DNA from: Simmondsia chinensis
Lineage: Eukaryota; Streptophyta; Magnoliopsida; Caryophyllales; Simmondsiaceae
Assembly (NCBI GenBank): GCA_018398585.1
Contig: JAGTTD010000022.1
Location: forward strand, 11,323,501-11,387,500
Length of the DNA stretch: 64,000 nucleotides
Direction: 5' to 3'
Shown: positions 55,861 to 64,000 of the stretch, piece by piece
Position numbering within the stretch: position 1 is the stretch's first letter
How the letters are laid out: the number at the start of each line of letters is the position of its first letter
Notes under the pieces: generated by a model
Told to the model about the DNA's origin: nothing
The model's database searches: none
What the model saw: the letters and a program-made list of their open reading frames with translations, nothing else
Program-made: the position numbers and the translations under genes

Positions 55861-56429
55861 AACAACGGAGAGTCGTAGCTCGAAGAAATTCATCTATTAC
55901 GCTGCACTTCTGCTCCATAATTAAGGTCAGATAGCTGATCACAATCGTATTCAAAATTAATTTTGTTGTGTTCTTCAATTTTCCCTCTTCAAAAGGGAAT
56001 TGAATTTGTTCTCTTTGTATCTCATCTAATTTTCACTTCGCGGCTCGATCACAATTAGTTGGTGAATTTGAGCAGAAATGACGGATTTTGTTGAACAACG
56101 GCACAGTTGCGTTCTTTACAGTTCTTACCGATTGAAGTTGAGGTGGTGTAAACCCAATAGCTAATTGTTACTTTGTGTAATTCGAAAGTTAGGGTTTTGA
56201 ATTTAAAGAGAGTGAATTTTAGGGTATTGATTTGTACTAGTAGTTTGATTTTTGGAATCTAGGGTTTGGTGTAATGTATATGAATTAAGGGTCTATCAGT
56301 TTGGTTTTGTTAGTTTGAGCAAGGTGGAATCTTTGGGAATGAAGTAGAAGGAGACTTGGTTTCGAATTGTGGGCTGTCTTGGGTGCTGTGATCGATTTGT
56401 GGATTGTTGTATGAGCTGGTGTATTGATA
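55861..56429 (+). promoter_or_regulatory. Promoter/5' leader region of the ADA1-like gene
   Basis: The sequence changes from repeat-like to leader-like, T/G-rich with pyrimidine stretches (TTTTCCCTCTTC, TTCTCTTTG). No unambiguous TATA box or transcription start can be fixed. Several ATGs occur; the last, at 56411, opens a nine-codon upstream ORF ending at 56440, past the main ATG. LINE remnants lie only about 560 bases upstream. Confidence 0.45.
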
Positions 56430-56440
56430 ATGCAAGTTGA
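56411..56440 (+). CDS. Upstream ORF overlapping the ADA1-like start
   Basis: ATG at 56411 followed by eight codons and TGA at 56438-56440, out of frame with the main ATG at 56430, so ribosomes starting here would pass the real start. If the messenger includes this stretch, it should lower translation of the main protein. Whether it is transcribed depends on the unknown start site. Confidence 0.4.
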   Translation: MSWCIDNAS

Positions 56441-57644
56441 GAAGAGTAGGCGTATCGACATTGTGGATTTGAAAGTTCAGATGTTGAAGAAGATTGGGAC
56501 CCAAAGGTTTAAGCATTACTTGTTTTGTTTAAATAGATTTATAAATCAGAAGTTGAGTAAAGGTGATTTTCATAGGTCGTGTTATCGGTTGCTTGGAAGG
56601 GAAAACTTACCTTTGCACAATCAGATAATACAGGCGATTCTTAAGAATGCTTGTAGTGCAAAGAGTCCTCCTCCAGTTCATGAAGGCGGTCTGAAAAAAG
56701 GTACGGTGGAAGCTACGAGAAGCTCAGTGTTTGTAGATGATGGACATGGTCGTGGTCATGGTCAGGGCAGTATTATAACGCAGAATCAATGTTCAGTTGC
56801 ACCAATTTGGTCGAACGGGGTTGTTCTGCCAATGTCTCCACGAAAGGGTACGATTCTTATGCATGATAGGAAGCTCAGGGACCAACTCAGTTCTCTGGGA
56901 CCTACAGGGAAGGTGGATTCGACTTCCCATCAATCGACAGCCACAAAAGATCATTTTGCAAAGACCGTAGAGAATGGGGAGTTGACTCCATGTGACTTCG
57001 AGAGGCCTGTGGAGGAGCCAAAAGAACTTGCTAAGCAACCTGTAAAGGAAGACATATTTATAAACGAGCTGGTTGGTGTTCCAAATAACTTATCAGTTGT
57101 AGAAGATGGGGAAGAAGTGGAACAAACTAGCCACTCAAAATTCTCCAGAAGACCTCTGCTTGCACCACTAGGTATCCCGTTTTGCTCAGCTAGTGTTGGT
57201 GGGTCCCGCAAACCTGTACATGCGACAAGTACTCCTGAGTTTTTCAGCTACTGTGATAGCTGTGAACTGTTTGATAGTGAGACCCTAAGAAGGTACATGG
57301 AGCAGATAGCGAAATCACAGGGTCTTGGAGGGGTTACCACGCAATGTCCTAATGTGTTAAATCATATGTTAGACGTGTACTTGAAGCGGTTGATCAAGTC
57401 TTGTGTTGAGTTGGTTGGAGCAAGGTCTGCAGATGACCCGGCAAAATATCCCATCCAGGCACAACATGCACATAGAAAGCTTATCAATGGTCTATGGACA
57501 AACAGTAATTTGCATTTCAAGAGAGATTGTCACTTGATATCAATGCTTGATTTCAAGGTCGCGATGGAGCTAAATCCACAACAGCTTGGAGAAGACTGGC
57601 CATTGTTACTAGAGAAAATCTCCATGAAAGCATTTCAGGAATAA
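56430..57644 (+). CDS. ADA1: ADA1/TADA1-like subunit of the SAGA co-activator complex
   Basis: 404 codons, uninterrupted, no intron in the coding region. The first ATG of the frame is at 56430; a TTG six bases upstream is not a start. The amino end ('KSRRIDIVDLKVQMLKKIG', then 'YLFCLNRFINQKLSKGDFHR' and 'YRLLGRENLPLHN', residues about 5-65) and 'AKSPPPVHEGG' (77-87) are the signature of plant SAGA-Tad1 proteins. 'GIPFCSASVGG' (248-258), a helix with 'YLKRLIKSCVELVGAR' (317-332) and 'SMLDFKVAMELNPQQLGEDW' (371-390) follow. ADA1 is a nuclear scaffold of the histone-acetylating SAGA complex and pairs through a histone-fold-like region. The length is normal for the family, and there is no sign of decay. 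Confidence 0.85.
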   Translation: MQVEKSRRIDIVDLKVQMLKKIGTQRFKHYLFCLNRFINQKLSKGDFHRSCYRLLGRENLPLHNQIIQAILKNACSAKSPPPVHEGGLKKGTVEATRSSVFVDDGHGRGHGQGSIITQNQCSVAPIWSNGVVLPMSPRKGTILMHDRKLRDQLSSLGPTGKVDSTSHQSTATKDHFAKTVENGELTPCDFERPVEEPKELAKQPVKEDIFINELVGVPNNLSVVEDGEEVEQTSHSKFSRRPLLAPLGIPFCSASVGGSRKPVHATSTPEFFSYCDSCELFDSETLRRYMEQIAKSQGLGGVTTQCPNVLNHMLDVYLKRLIKSCVELVGARSADDPAKYPIQAQHAHRKLINGLWTNSNLHFKRDCHLISMLDFKVAMELNPQQLGEDWPLLLEKISMKAFQE

Positions 57645-58426
57645 CATGCCTAGGAAACACAACAATTTTCTCGGATACATCTCGGGATATAGCATTCTGG
57701 GATGAAGGGCATGGCCCTTTGTGCCTTGGCGCAAATCTTGCCTTTAACAGGACCCAAATGACTCTGAACCATGTAAGTAGCTCGACCTTTGCAATGTCAG
57801 ATAAGGGTTAGCGCACGCGGTACCTGTAATCTCCTGCTGCAGAGCTTGTACTTCATCGGGAAATTATATTCATGGCAATCGGTTGATGGGCATTAAGAAA
57901 TACCCACTAATTGGTTGCTCTGTTGTATGTGCTAACCATTCTTGTTGGCAGCGCTCTGCCATGATTTCCGTAAGTTTTCTTGGACAACACAGAAAAGTTT
58001 TGCAGTTGATAAAAGGTAAAATCCATATCATGTAAGAGCTGAAATGTTGCTCGGCATGTTTTTCTTGATTAAACCCAAATCCTATATTAATAATATATTA
58101 ACTTTCTTCTTGCTTATTTGACTCTTGATATACCAAGCATAGGATAGTCTCCTATCTTGCTTGAACTCGGCTCGATAAGTTATCAAGCCCCTGAAATAAA
58201 GATAACCATTTCATGAAAGCAAGTTCAAGCAATCTTTTGTATAGTACAGCTTTCCATCTTTCATGGATCTTCTGGATTAGCAATTATCCTTATAAAATTG
58301 GTGTCTTATCTAAATTGCAAATTGCCGATTTGTGTGACAGTTTTTAATTACCCCTCCTGCGCCTGGCAGAAAAAAGAAAAAAAAGGTTTATGCATACATG
58401 TTAAAGGCTTTTTTTTTTTCTTTTCT
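57645..58426 (+). other. 3' UTR and downstream intergenic DNA
   Basis: GC content falls gradually. T-rich stretches and AATAA-like sequences occur near 58085-58105 (ATTAATAATATATTAA), a plausible 3' end zone, but no precise polyadenylation site is supported. No other gene seen. Confidence 0.4.
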
Positions 58427-58913
58427 GGGTTATTTACCCCGGAACTCCTTGTACTTTTCTCACTGTGTTAATTTAGTTTTTTTTTTTAATTATGTTAATA
58501 GTCCCTGTATAATTTAAAGTATGGTAGTTTAGTCCTATGATGAAATCGAAATGTCCTTCAAGGACATATAACCTAGTGGTTGGGAACTTTAGAGGCCAGA
58601 GGGGCCACCTGGGTTCGATCCCCACTTAGTGGTATTTTCCCCCTTCCTACCTCACCAATGTAAAGAAAATGATAAAATCAAAGATAAGTCAATCACATAA
58701 TTTTTAATGGATGGTCATGTTAATGTAAGTGACCCAATATAAACTCCATTAATCCAATTAAAACCAGCTTGTAACCTTACCTTTAAAAATTATGTCGCTA
58801 AGTTAATGTCAATTTTACTATAGATAAAGGAACTAAATTAACACAACTAAAAGTACATTTATTAAAATTGACACAGTGGACATAGTACACGGACCTGTTA
58901 CCGTAAATAACCC
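58427..58913. mobile_element. MITE of the GGGTTATTTAC family, containing a SINE
   Basis: Inverted ends GGGTTATTTAC (58427-58437) and GTAAATAACCC (58903-58913), with inner inverted blocks TGTGTTAATTTAG / CTAAATTAACACA. Similar arms to the outer MITE at 13588-20212. The target duplication is not clear. Confidence 0.6.
58551..58670 (+). mobile_element. tRNA-derived SINE
   Basis: About 120 bp with RNA polymerase III promoter boxes: an A-box-like ACCTAGTGGTTGGGA at 58571-58585 and a good B box GGTTCGATCCC at 58612-58622, spaced as in tRNAs. Imperfect flanking repeats (ATGAAATCGAA and ATAAAATCAAA). It does not fold as a tRNA. Inserted inside the MITE. Confidence 0.72.
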
Positions 58914-59080
58914 TTGGTTTTTTGTTGCTAGCATATCATTTAAATTTTGGTTAAAATTGACATAGTGGACGTAGTATAAAGACTTGTTGACGTAAATAAC
59001 CCTTGGTTTTTTGTCGTCAGTATATCATCCCCCCCCCCCCCCCCAAAAAAAAAAAAATAATCCTTGGTTTGCTGCTGCTG
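58865..59080. repeat. 89-bp tandem duplication of the MITE right end
   Basis: GACATAGTGGAC-TAGTA, GTAAATAACCCTTGGTTTTT and TATATCAT occur at 58865-58940 and again at 58954-59030. The junction motif recurs at 58903 and 58992, and a third partial AATAATCCTTGGTTTGCTG is at 59055. A 16-base C run (59029-59044) and an A run separate the second and third. Confidence 0.75.
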
Positions 59081-60437
59081 CTGCTCTCTGATATGAGCCA
59101 TCTGACCTGGATATTGATGAAGGAACTTGGACATTCACCATTACTTAATTTTTAATGCTCTTGACATGAAGATGAAAAAGAACTCAAATTATTGTAGAGT
59201 GATTTAGGGGGCATAGTGCAATCTTCTTTACATGTTACGTTAAGCGGTTGTATTTCATTTGTAATTCATTAAAAATTGGAGTTTGAATCAGTTTGCTGAA
59301 GAACTTCCCCAAAAGACTAGCTCTTGGTCGTCAGCAAGAGATGAGCTCTTGGTGTATGCGGTTTCCCTTTGCTTAGTAACTTAACTTGCTGCCTAGAATC
59401 AAATAAAGGTTCTTATGTAACATGATGGCCGTTGCATAATGGATTTGAGTGTTACCTGATTTGCCATTTAACTAATGATACTTTTGCAATTGTATATTTA
59501 TTTTGTTTATTAAAATATTTTCATAAATTTATTTATATGCTGAAGAACTAGTGAATTGAGGATGTAAATTATGGCTGTATGATATTTAATTCAAAATTCT
59601 GTGGACATATGGTTAAAACCACTCTGTCTCCCGAAAAACATGTGCCGGTAACCTATTATGTAATGTCGAGAATATTATTACCGCAACTGTGACTGGCGAT
59701 GTGCTTCCATTTTTTGCGCCGTGAACTAACACCAATCTGTTATCTTGTTATGTATGAGTTTATATGCATGTTTCTCTGAAAATAATTATATTTCTTCTCC
59801 TTGTGGGTTTAGAGCTCTACATCTTCGATTCGGAAATGATATGTTGATGTAAGTATTTAGAACATTAATCTTTCAAAATATTTGAATGCTTATGTAGTGT
59901 TAGAAACAAACAATATGTTTAGGGTTTGCTTGGTGTCATTTTCTTTTTATAGTTTTTCGTTTCTTTAGAAACTAAAAGCCGTATTTTTGAAACAGTGTTT
60001 TCTTGTTTTTGATTTGTGTTTAGTTTCTTTCTAATAAGAAAAAACCGTCCAAAACTCTTGTAAACAGAAAACGATACCAAATAGGCCCTGGCTAATGAGA
60101 TTCAGCTTTGACTTCCTTTGGCCTTAGAAGTTCAAAAAAATTTGGGGCAGAAAGGGTATATTTTATTATTTCTTCTATTCTTTTGGAGTGGTGCAGCTAA
60201 GTTGTGGGTCTTGCAGAGTTAGTACTGCATGCATCAGATTCAAATTAAGTTTTCACCTTCAATATTGCGAATTCCCGCCTATGAGGCTTTGGTCTACTCA
60301 TAGAAATACTATCAAGATTGAGCCTCTCGGAACATGAGTCTTAGGTTCAATTCTCCTCTCTCCCACTTCTCTCGGAAAATGTTCTTTTTATTTTTATCTA
60401 CAGGATCTATCATAAAGGTTAAGCAACAGATGAATTC
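59081..60437. other. Intergenic, no gene recognised
   Basis: Begins with a short GCT repeat near 59072-59085. No frame over 70 codons and no known motif. Confidence 0.4.
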
Positions 60438-60802
60438 TAATACAAGCCAAAATAGGACAAAGGGGACTGATACAAACACACTATTGACCCTTTCAGAACC
60501 TCCTAGCACTTTCTAATACTTTCTAGATATCCCCATATTTTTAGTATAAATAAGATAGTTGGGATTATGGTCGAGCATGTTGAATCGTGTGATGATCTTA
60601 ATGATCTCACTCTCTCTCTTCCTCAATCTTCTTCTATGTCTTCTCCTCTTTCTTCTACTATCTCCCTAATCTTCTTCTTCCTCTATACTTCACTTTATAC
60701 TATTATATTTGTAGCTATATATATATATATATATATGTTAATTCTCTGTTTGGATTGGTATTTGTGATTGTGGATTGAGTTGGGAGATTTTGGATCGTAA
60801 CA
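60438..60802 (+). repeat. Short element, 5' LTR
   Basis: Contains TATAAATA at 60545-60552 and a long CTT-rich stretch downstream, where the transcript would start. An (AT)n tract at about 60717-60736 is absent from the partner. Confidence 0.8.
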
Positions 60803-60804
60803 TT

Positions 60805-60816
60805 TGGTATCAGAGC
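60805..60816 (+). other. Short element, primer binding site (tRNA-iMet)
   Basis: TGGTATCAGAGC, the exact plant tRNA-iMet primer site, two bases after the LTR. Confidence 0.92.
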
Positions 60817-60836
60817 GATGATCCTCGGCATCACTA

Positions 60837-61333
60837 ATGGGAGTCACACTCGATTCATTGATGGTGGCTGAATTGGTTGATATACAAAAGAAGATCCAAA
60901 AAATGTCGGAAATGGTGGGTAACATTCGTACTGATTGGAAAAAGAGCAAGAAAAGTATAGAGTTATGTAGAAAATTGCCCGATCTGTGCCTGCTGCCGCT
61001 GCCACCACCCCTACCTCAACCACTGCCACCATCCTTGCCTCAACCACCACTGCCATAGCCTTAGCCGCCGCCCTTGCGTCAACCACTATATGCACCCCCG
61101 CCCTACATCAGACACCAGAGCTCTCCCCAAAGCCCTCGCCACCGACCTTTAACACCGACAACAAAGAGAAGAGCACCTATGATGAGGAGATTGGTGAGGT
61201 TGTCAATCAGACAGTAGAGCTTGGTGGCACAGAGGCTAACAACGAGAACAGCAACATCCAGGAGGACGAGATTGGAGATGAGGTGAAGAAAGAAGACGCA
61301 AAGGTTTGCCACAGAACAAAGATTGAGGATTGA
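60837..61333 (+). pseudogene. Short element, gag-like remnant
   Basis: ATG at 60837, 21 bases after the primer site, opens a 73-codon frame: a charged helical stretch ('AELVDIQKKIQKMSEMVG') and then Leu/Pro-rich repeats. An overlapping frame (60986-61333, 115 codons) continues as Ala/Thr-rich then acidic sequence to a stop. Position suggests gag; no zinc knuckle or capsid motif is seen. Confidence 0.5.
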
Positions 61334-61755
61334 AGTGTAAAGTTTGAAGTTGTACTAGAATCAGAGACGCGAGCAGCGTTGAAGAATAGCCACCGCGGTC
61401 CTCTGCTCCGACATACCCTTGTCTTCGCGCCGCTGTACCCTAGTGGAGTTAGGGTTTTGTGTGCATCGCAGATGAAGATGAAGGAGATTGTGGGATTGGG
61501 TTAAATTTGGAGGAAAATTACTATTTTACTCATGGTCTTTATAGTTACTATTTTAATTAGTTACTCATAGTTTTCAAATTACTTCTTACATGAAATTTTT
61601 AAGGGCAAAAAATTTGACGACCTTTTTAAGTTATAGAAAAATTAGTTGGGTAAAATTTATAATTTTAGTATTTAATCCTGGAGGATTATTTATAACTAGA
61701 AAGTGGCTTGATATCCATGACCCTTGAGGATAAAAGTCTTTGGAGAGGAAAATAT
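61334..61755 (+). other. Short element, unassigned 3' interior
   Basis: A GC-richer block (61370-61500) unlike the surrounding AT-rich DNA and without retrotransposon similarity. Possibly captured host sequence. Confidence 0.4.
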
Positions 61756-62139
61756 TGATATGCCCAAAATAGGATAAAGAGGACTGATGCAAACACACCA
61801 TTGACCTTGTCGGAACCTTCTAGCACTTTCTAATACTTTCTAGATATCTCCATGTTTTCAGTATAAATAAGATAGTTGAGATTAGGGTAGGGCATATTGA
61901 ATTGTGTAATGATCTTGATGATCTCTCTCTCTCCCAATCTTCTTCTGTGTCTTCTCCCCTGTCTTCTACTATCTCCCAAATCTTCTTCTTCCTCCTCCTA
62001 CGTACTTTACTCCACTTTACACTATTATATTTGTAGAGTACTATTTGATACAAGATATATATACGATATTTTACGGATTTGATATTAATTCTCTGTTTAA
62101 TTTGTGATTGTGGATTGAGTTGGGAGATTTTGTGTTGCA
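61756..62139 (+). repeat. Short element, 3' LTR
   Basis: Partner of 60438-60802, starting TGATATGCCC and ending TTGCA, TATAAATA at 61862-61869. Confidence 0.78.
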
Positions 62140-62229
62140 TTTTAGGATTCTAAAACCGATTTTTTGTTTCTAGTTAAAGTTCTCAAAACTCGTTATCACG
62201 TTACTATTGACCTGTAAAACCAAACCCTT

Positions 62230-63260
62230 TTAATGCAGCAGAACTTAGGATAACAGGTTTTAACTTCAACAATAACTTTAACTGATTTTAGGATCGGTGA
62301 AAAGTTTTCCTTAAAACCGTGGCTCTAAGTATGAAATGAGTTAACAAGCGACGATAGAAGACATAAATGAAATAAAGAGTACACATAAGATTTTTAACGT
62401 GGTTCGGTCCTAACTAACCTACTCTATGGTCCCCCTATCACTAGAGAGCTCTATTTTATTAATTTTACAAACCGAAATTACAACCGCGTAATTTACAAGG
62501 CGCTTTCTTACAGAATCTAAGCTATTAAATTACAATCGTTTCTCAAACACAACTTTACAATGAAAACAGTAAAGAAAGAGAAAGGAGTAAGAAATTATCC
62601 CGACTCCAAGACTAGAGGCTGCGAGTGACACCATCCCAGGTCCCACCGTTGGACCAGCCTTCGTGGTTTCCAGTCCTATCGAGTCCTCTTCTTACCAGCT
62701 AGAGTTTGGCTCTAAAAGCCCCTAAAGAAACCCTAGAAAACACCTTCAACGGGGGGAGGAAGATGAACCAGACGAGAGAGAGAGAGAATCCGAAACCGAA
62801 GAAAAATGAACTAGCACCTTTTCTTTCTATCTGGACCCCTATATATAGGCAAAAGGCTATCCGTGTGAGGCGCACATGAGCCGTTGGATCAAGCAAAATG
62901 AATGGCCTAGATGAAGCTCAAACAAACACAAACTCGATGCCTCATCACGAGACACGTGGGCCACCAACAGCCCTCACATCAATCACAAAAGCAACGGCCC
63001 AAATGAGGCCAAACAAACCCGCAAACCACATGACGACACGCATCCCTACAATGGGCGCCAAAAGGACATGTTTGGGAAGCTTCTCCAGGAAGCTTTTCAA
63101 CGTGGGGTACAGCTGTACCCCATTTTTAGATCAGGACAAAAAAAGCAACGGTACTATCCGTTTAAATAAATAATGTTAATTTATTTATTTTACTTCTTAC
63201 TTAATTTAAAACACTTATTTAAATTAAGTAAAACCTTTATTTTTGTTTTCTCAAAAAAAT
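62230..63260. mobile_element. LTR-like sequence, ends unresolved
   Basis: Contains AACGTGGTTCGG (about 62398), common in plant LTRs of this type, a palindromic TATA box CTATATATAG at 62839-62848, and GC-rich sequence as in a transcribed LTR. No matching partner, primer site or target duplication found, so it may be a solo LTR or fragment. Confidence 0.4.
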
Positions 63261-63328
63261 GCCTTTTGTCAACTTAATGGCTTAGCTCTTTTCCTAGCCT
63301 TATTCCGGATATAGTTTAGACTATTTAG

Positions 63329-64000
63329 CATGGTTATCAAAATTGCGATCCGGATCGTAGGATCGTATGATCCTACAATCCTACTATGCCCAATCGACCT
63401 GGATCGTGTAAAAAATCGTAAAAAAAGTAGAATCGCTAAAAAATGAAGTAGGATGGGTAGGATCGGTACAGAATCGGTAGGATCGACGATTCTGATCGAT
63501 CCGACCGAGTTTGATAACATAAAATTAAAAAATTAAAAAATAAAATAAAATACCCCAAAAACCCACCAGCCCCCCGTTTCTCTCTCCGTGCTCACGCACT
63601 CACTCACTCCACCCTCACCCATCCCCTTTCCCTTTCCCTTCCCCTTAACCCTAACTCCTACTTCACCACAACCAACCACCAATCACCAGCACCACGCCAC
63701 GCGACACCCCCCCACCGACCAACTGCCGCCAGCCATGCCACCAACCGACTGCCGCCAGTCAAGTTCTGACACGAGACCAACCTAAGGGCCACACACAACC
63801 ATAGCTTATTTTCTTTTTGGGTAAAAATTCGTAATTTTTGTTTAATTTCTTATTCTTCTAGTATATTATTGAGTTACTTAGTAATTGTTTTAATTTACAT
63901 TTTGTTTATTTTAAGCTTGGTTTTGTTTTGTTTTGTTTAATTTCTAATTTTTTCAAAGAAGTTTTGCTTTGTTTATCTAAGTATACCCATATGAACTTTT
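63329..64000 (+). mobile_element. Left end of a second hAT element of the same family
   Basis: Begins CATGGTTATCAAAATTGCG, matching the inverted repeat at 25921, with the same ATCG-rich fold-back end (63329-63520; inverted terminal copy near 63508-63520). A leader rich in CCCTAAC and pyrimidines follows, like 26150-26400. Then comes an AT-rich intron-like stretch. The transposase gene, if present, would lie past the window end. Expected target site on the left is CTATTTAG (63321-63328). Confidence 0.7.

Larger units (their letters stand above)
60438..62139 (+). mobile_element. Short LTR retrotransposon with gag remnant only
   Basis: Related LTRs 60438-60802 and 61756-62139 enclose 953 bp. 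An exact tRNA-iMet primer site, TGGTATCAGAGC, is at 60805-60816 just after the left LTR; a purine-rich tract (TTTGGAGAGGAAAA) sits just before the right one. Internal coding is limited to a gag-like start and a Pro-rich and acidic frame. No pol. Target duplication not found; the left LTR starts TA instead of TG. Confidence 0.8.

Noticed and set aside
56424..56429. Start of the ADA1-like gene at the TTG at 56424
   Set aside because: TTG is not a normal start in plant nuclear genes; the ATG at 56430 is in the same frame and gives the expected family amino end.
58569..58625. A tRNA gene, suggested by the A and B boxes
   Set aside because: No acceptor stem or anticodon arm folds. The boxes sit in a 120-bp unit flanked by short repeats, which fits a SINE.
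61897..62082. Short Leu/Ser-rich frame in the 3' LTR of the short element
   Set aside because: Translation of the CTT-rich leader part of the LTR; the same composition is seen in the 5' LTR.

Overview
This is nuclear DNA of a flowering plant, most likely a eudicot with a large, repeat-rich genome. The evidence is endogenous pararetrovirus sequence, Ty3/Gypsy chromoviruses primed by tRNA-iMet, plant L1-type LINEs with an RNase H tail, a hAT transposon, MITEs, a tRNA-derived SINE, and one plant-type gene for a SAGA subunit. I cannot name the species. That gene (56430-57644) is the only convincing host gene; almost everything else is decayed or nested mobile DNA.

Layout. 1-13450: four broken copies of one caulimovirid-like endogenous virus (protease, reverse transcriptase, movement protein, coat protein with zinc knuckle, RNase H), split by a 1.7 kb solo LTR (9620-11337). 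13588-20212: a MULE-like MITE holding a second MITE (13813-20110), which holds a 5.8 kb Gypsy chromovirus on the minus strand (13906-19661). 21330-25140: a LINE remnant (LINE-B) joined to a gag-only Gypsy derivative (22106-24570). 25921-30890: a hAT transposon with an 8-bp target duplication, its transposase gene broken by stops and by a 1 kb L1-tailed insertion.

32600-55860: one LINE (LINE-A) stretched over 23 kb by nested insertions. A Gypsy element (34170-39491) sits in its reverse transcriptase. An LTR element with almost no interior (41570-54725) sits in its RNase H. Inside that element's right LTR is an 11.4 kb non-coding LTR retrotransposon (43066-54422) full of tandem repeats. A Tourist-like MITE sits in the LINE 3' flank.

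55860-58100: the ADA1-like gene, with no intron in its coding region and a short upstream ORF overlapping its start. 58427-59060: a MITE containing a SINE, with its right end repeated. 60438-62139: a short LTR retrotransposon with PBS and a gag remnant. 62230-63260: LTR-like sequence. 63329-64000: left end of a second hAT of the same family.

The insertions can be ordered from target duplications and from reading frames that close when an insertion is removed. The least explained parts are the shared deletion junction in three viral copies and the tandem arrays and variable-arm hairpins in the 11.4 kb element.
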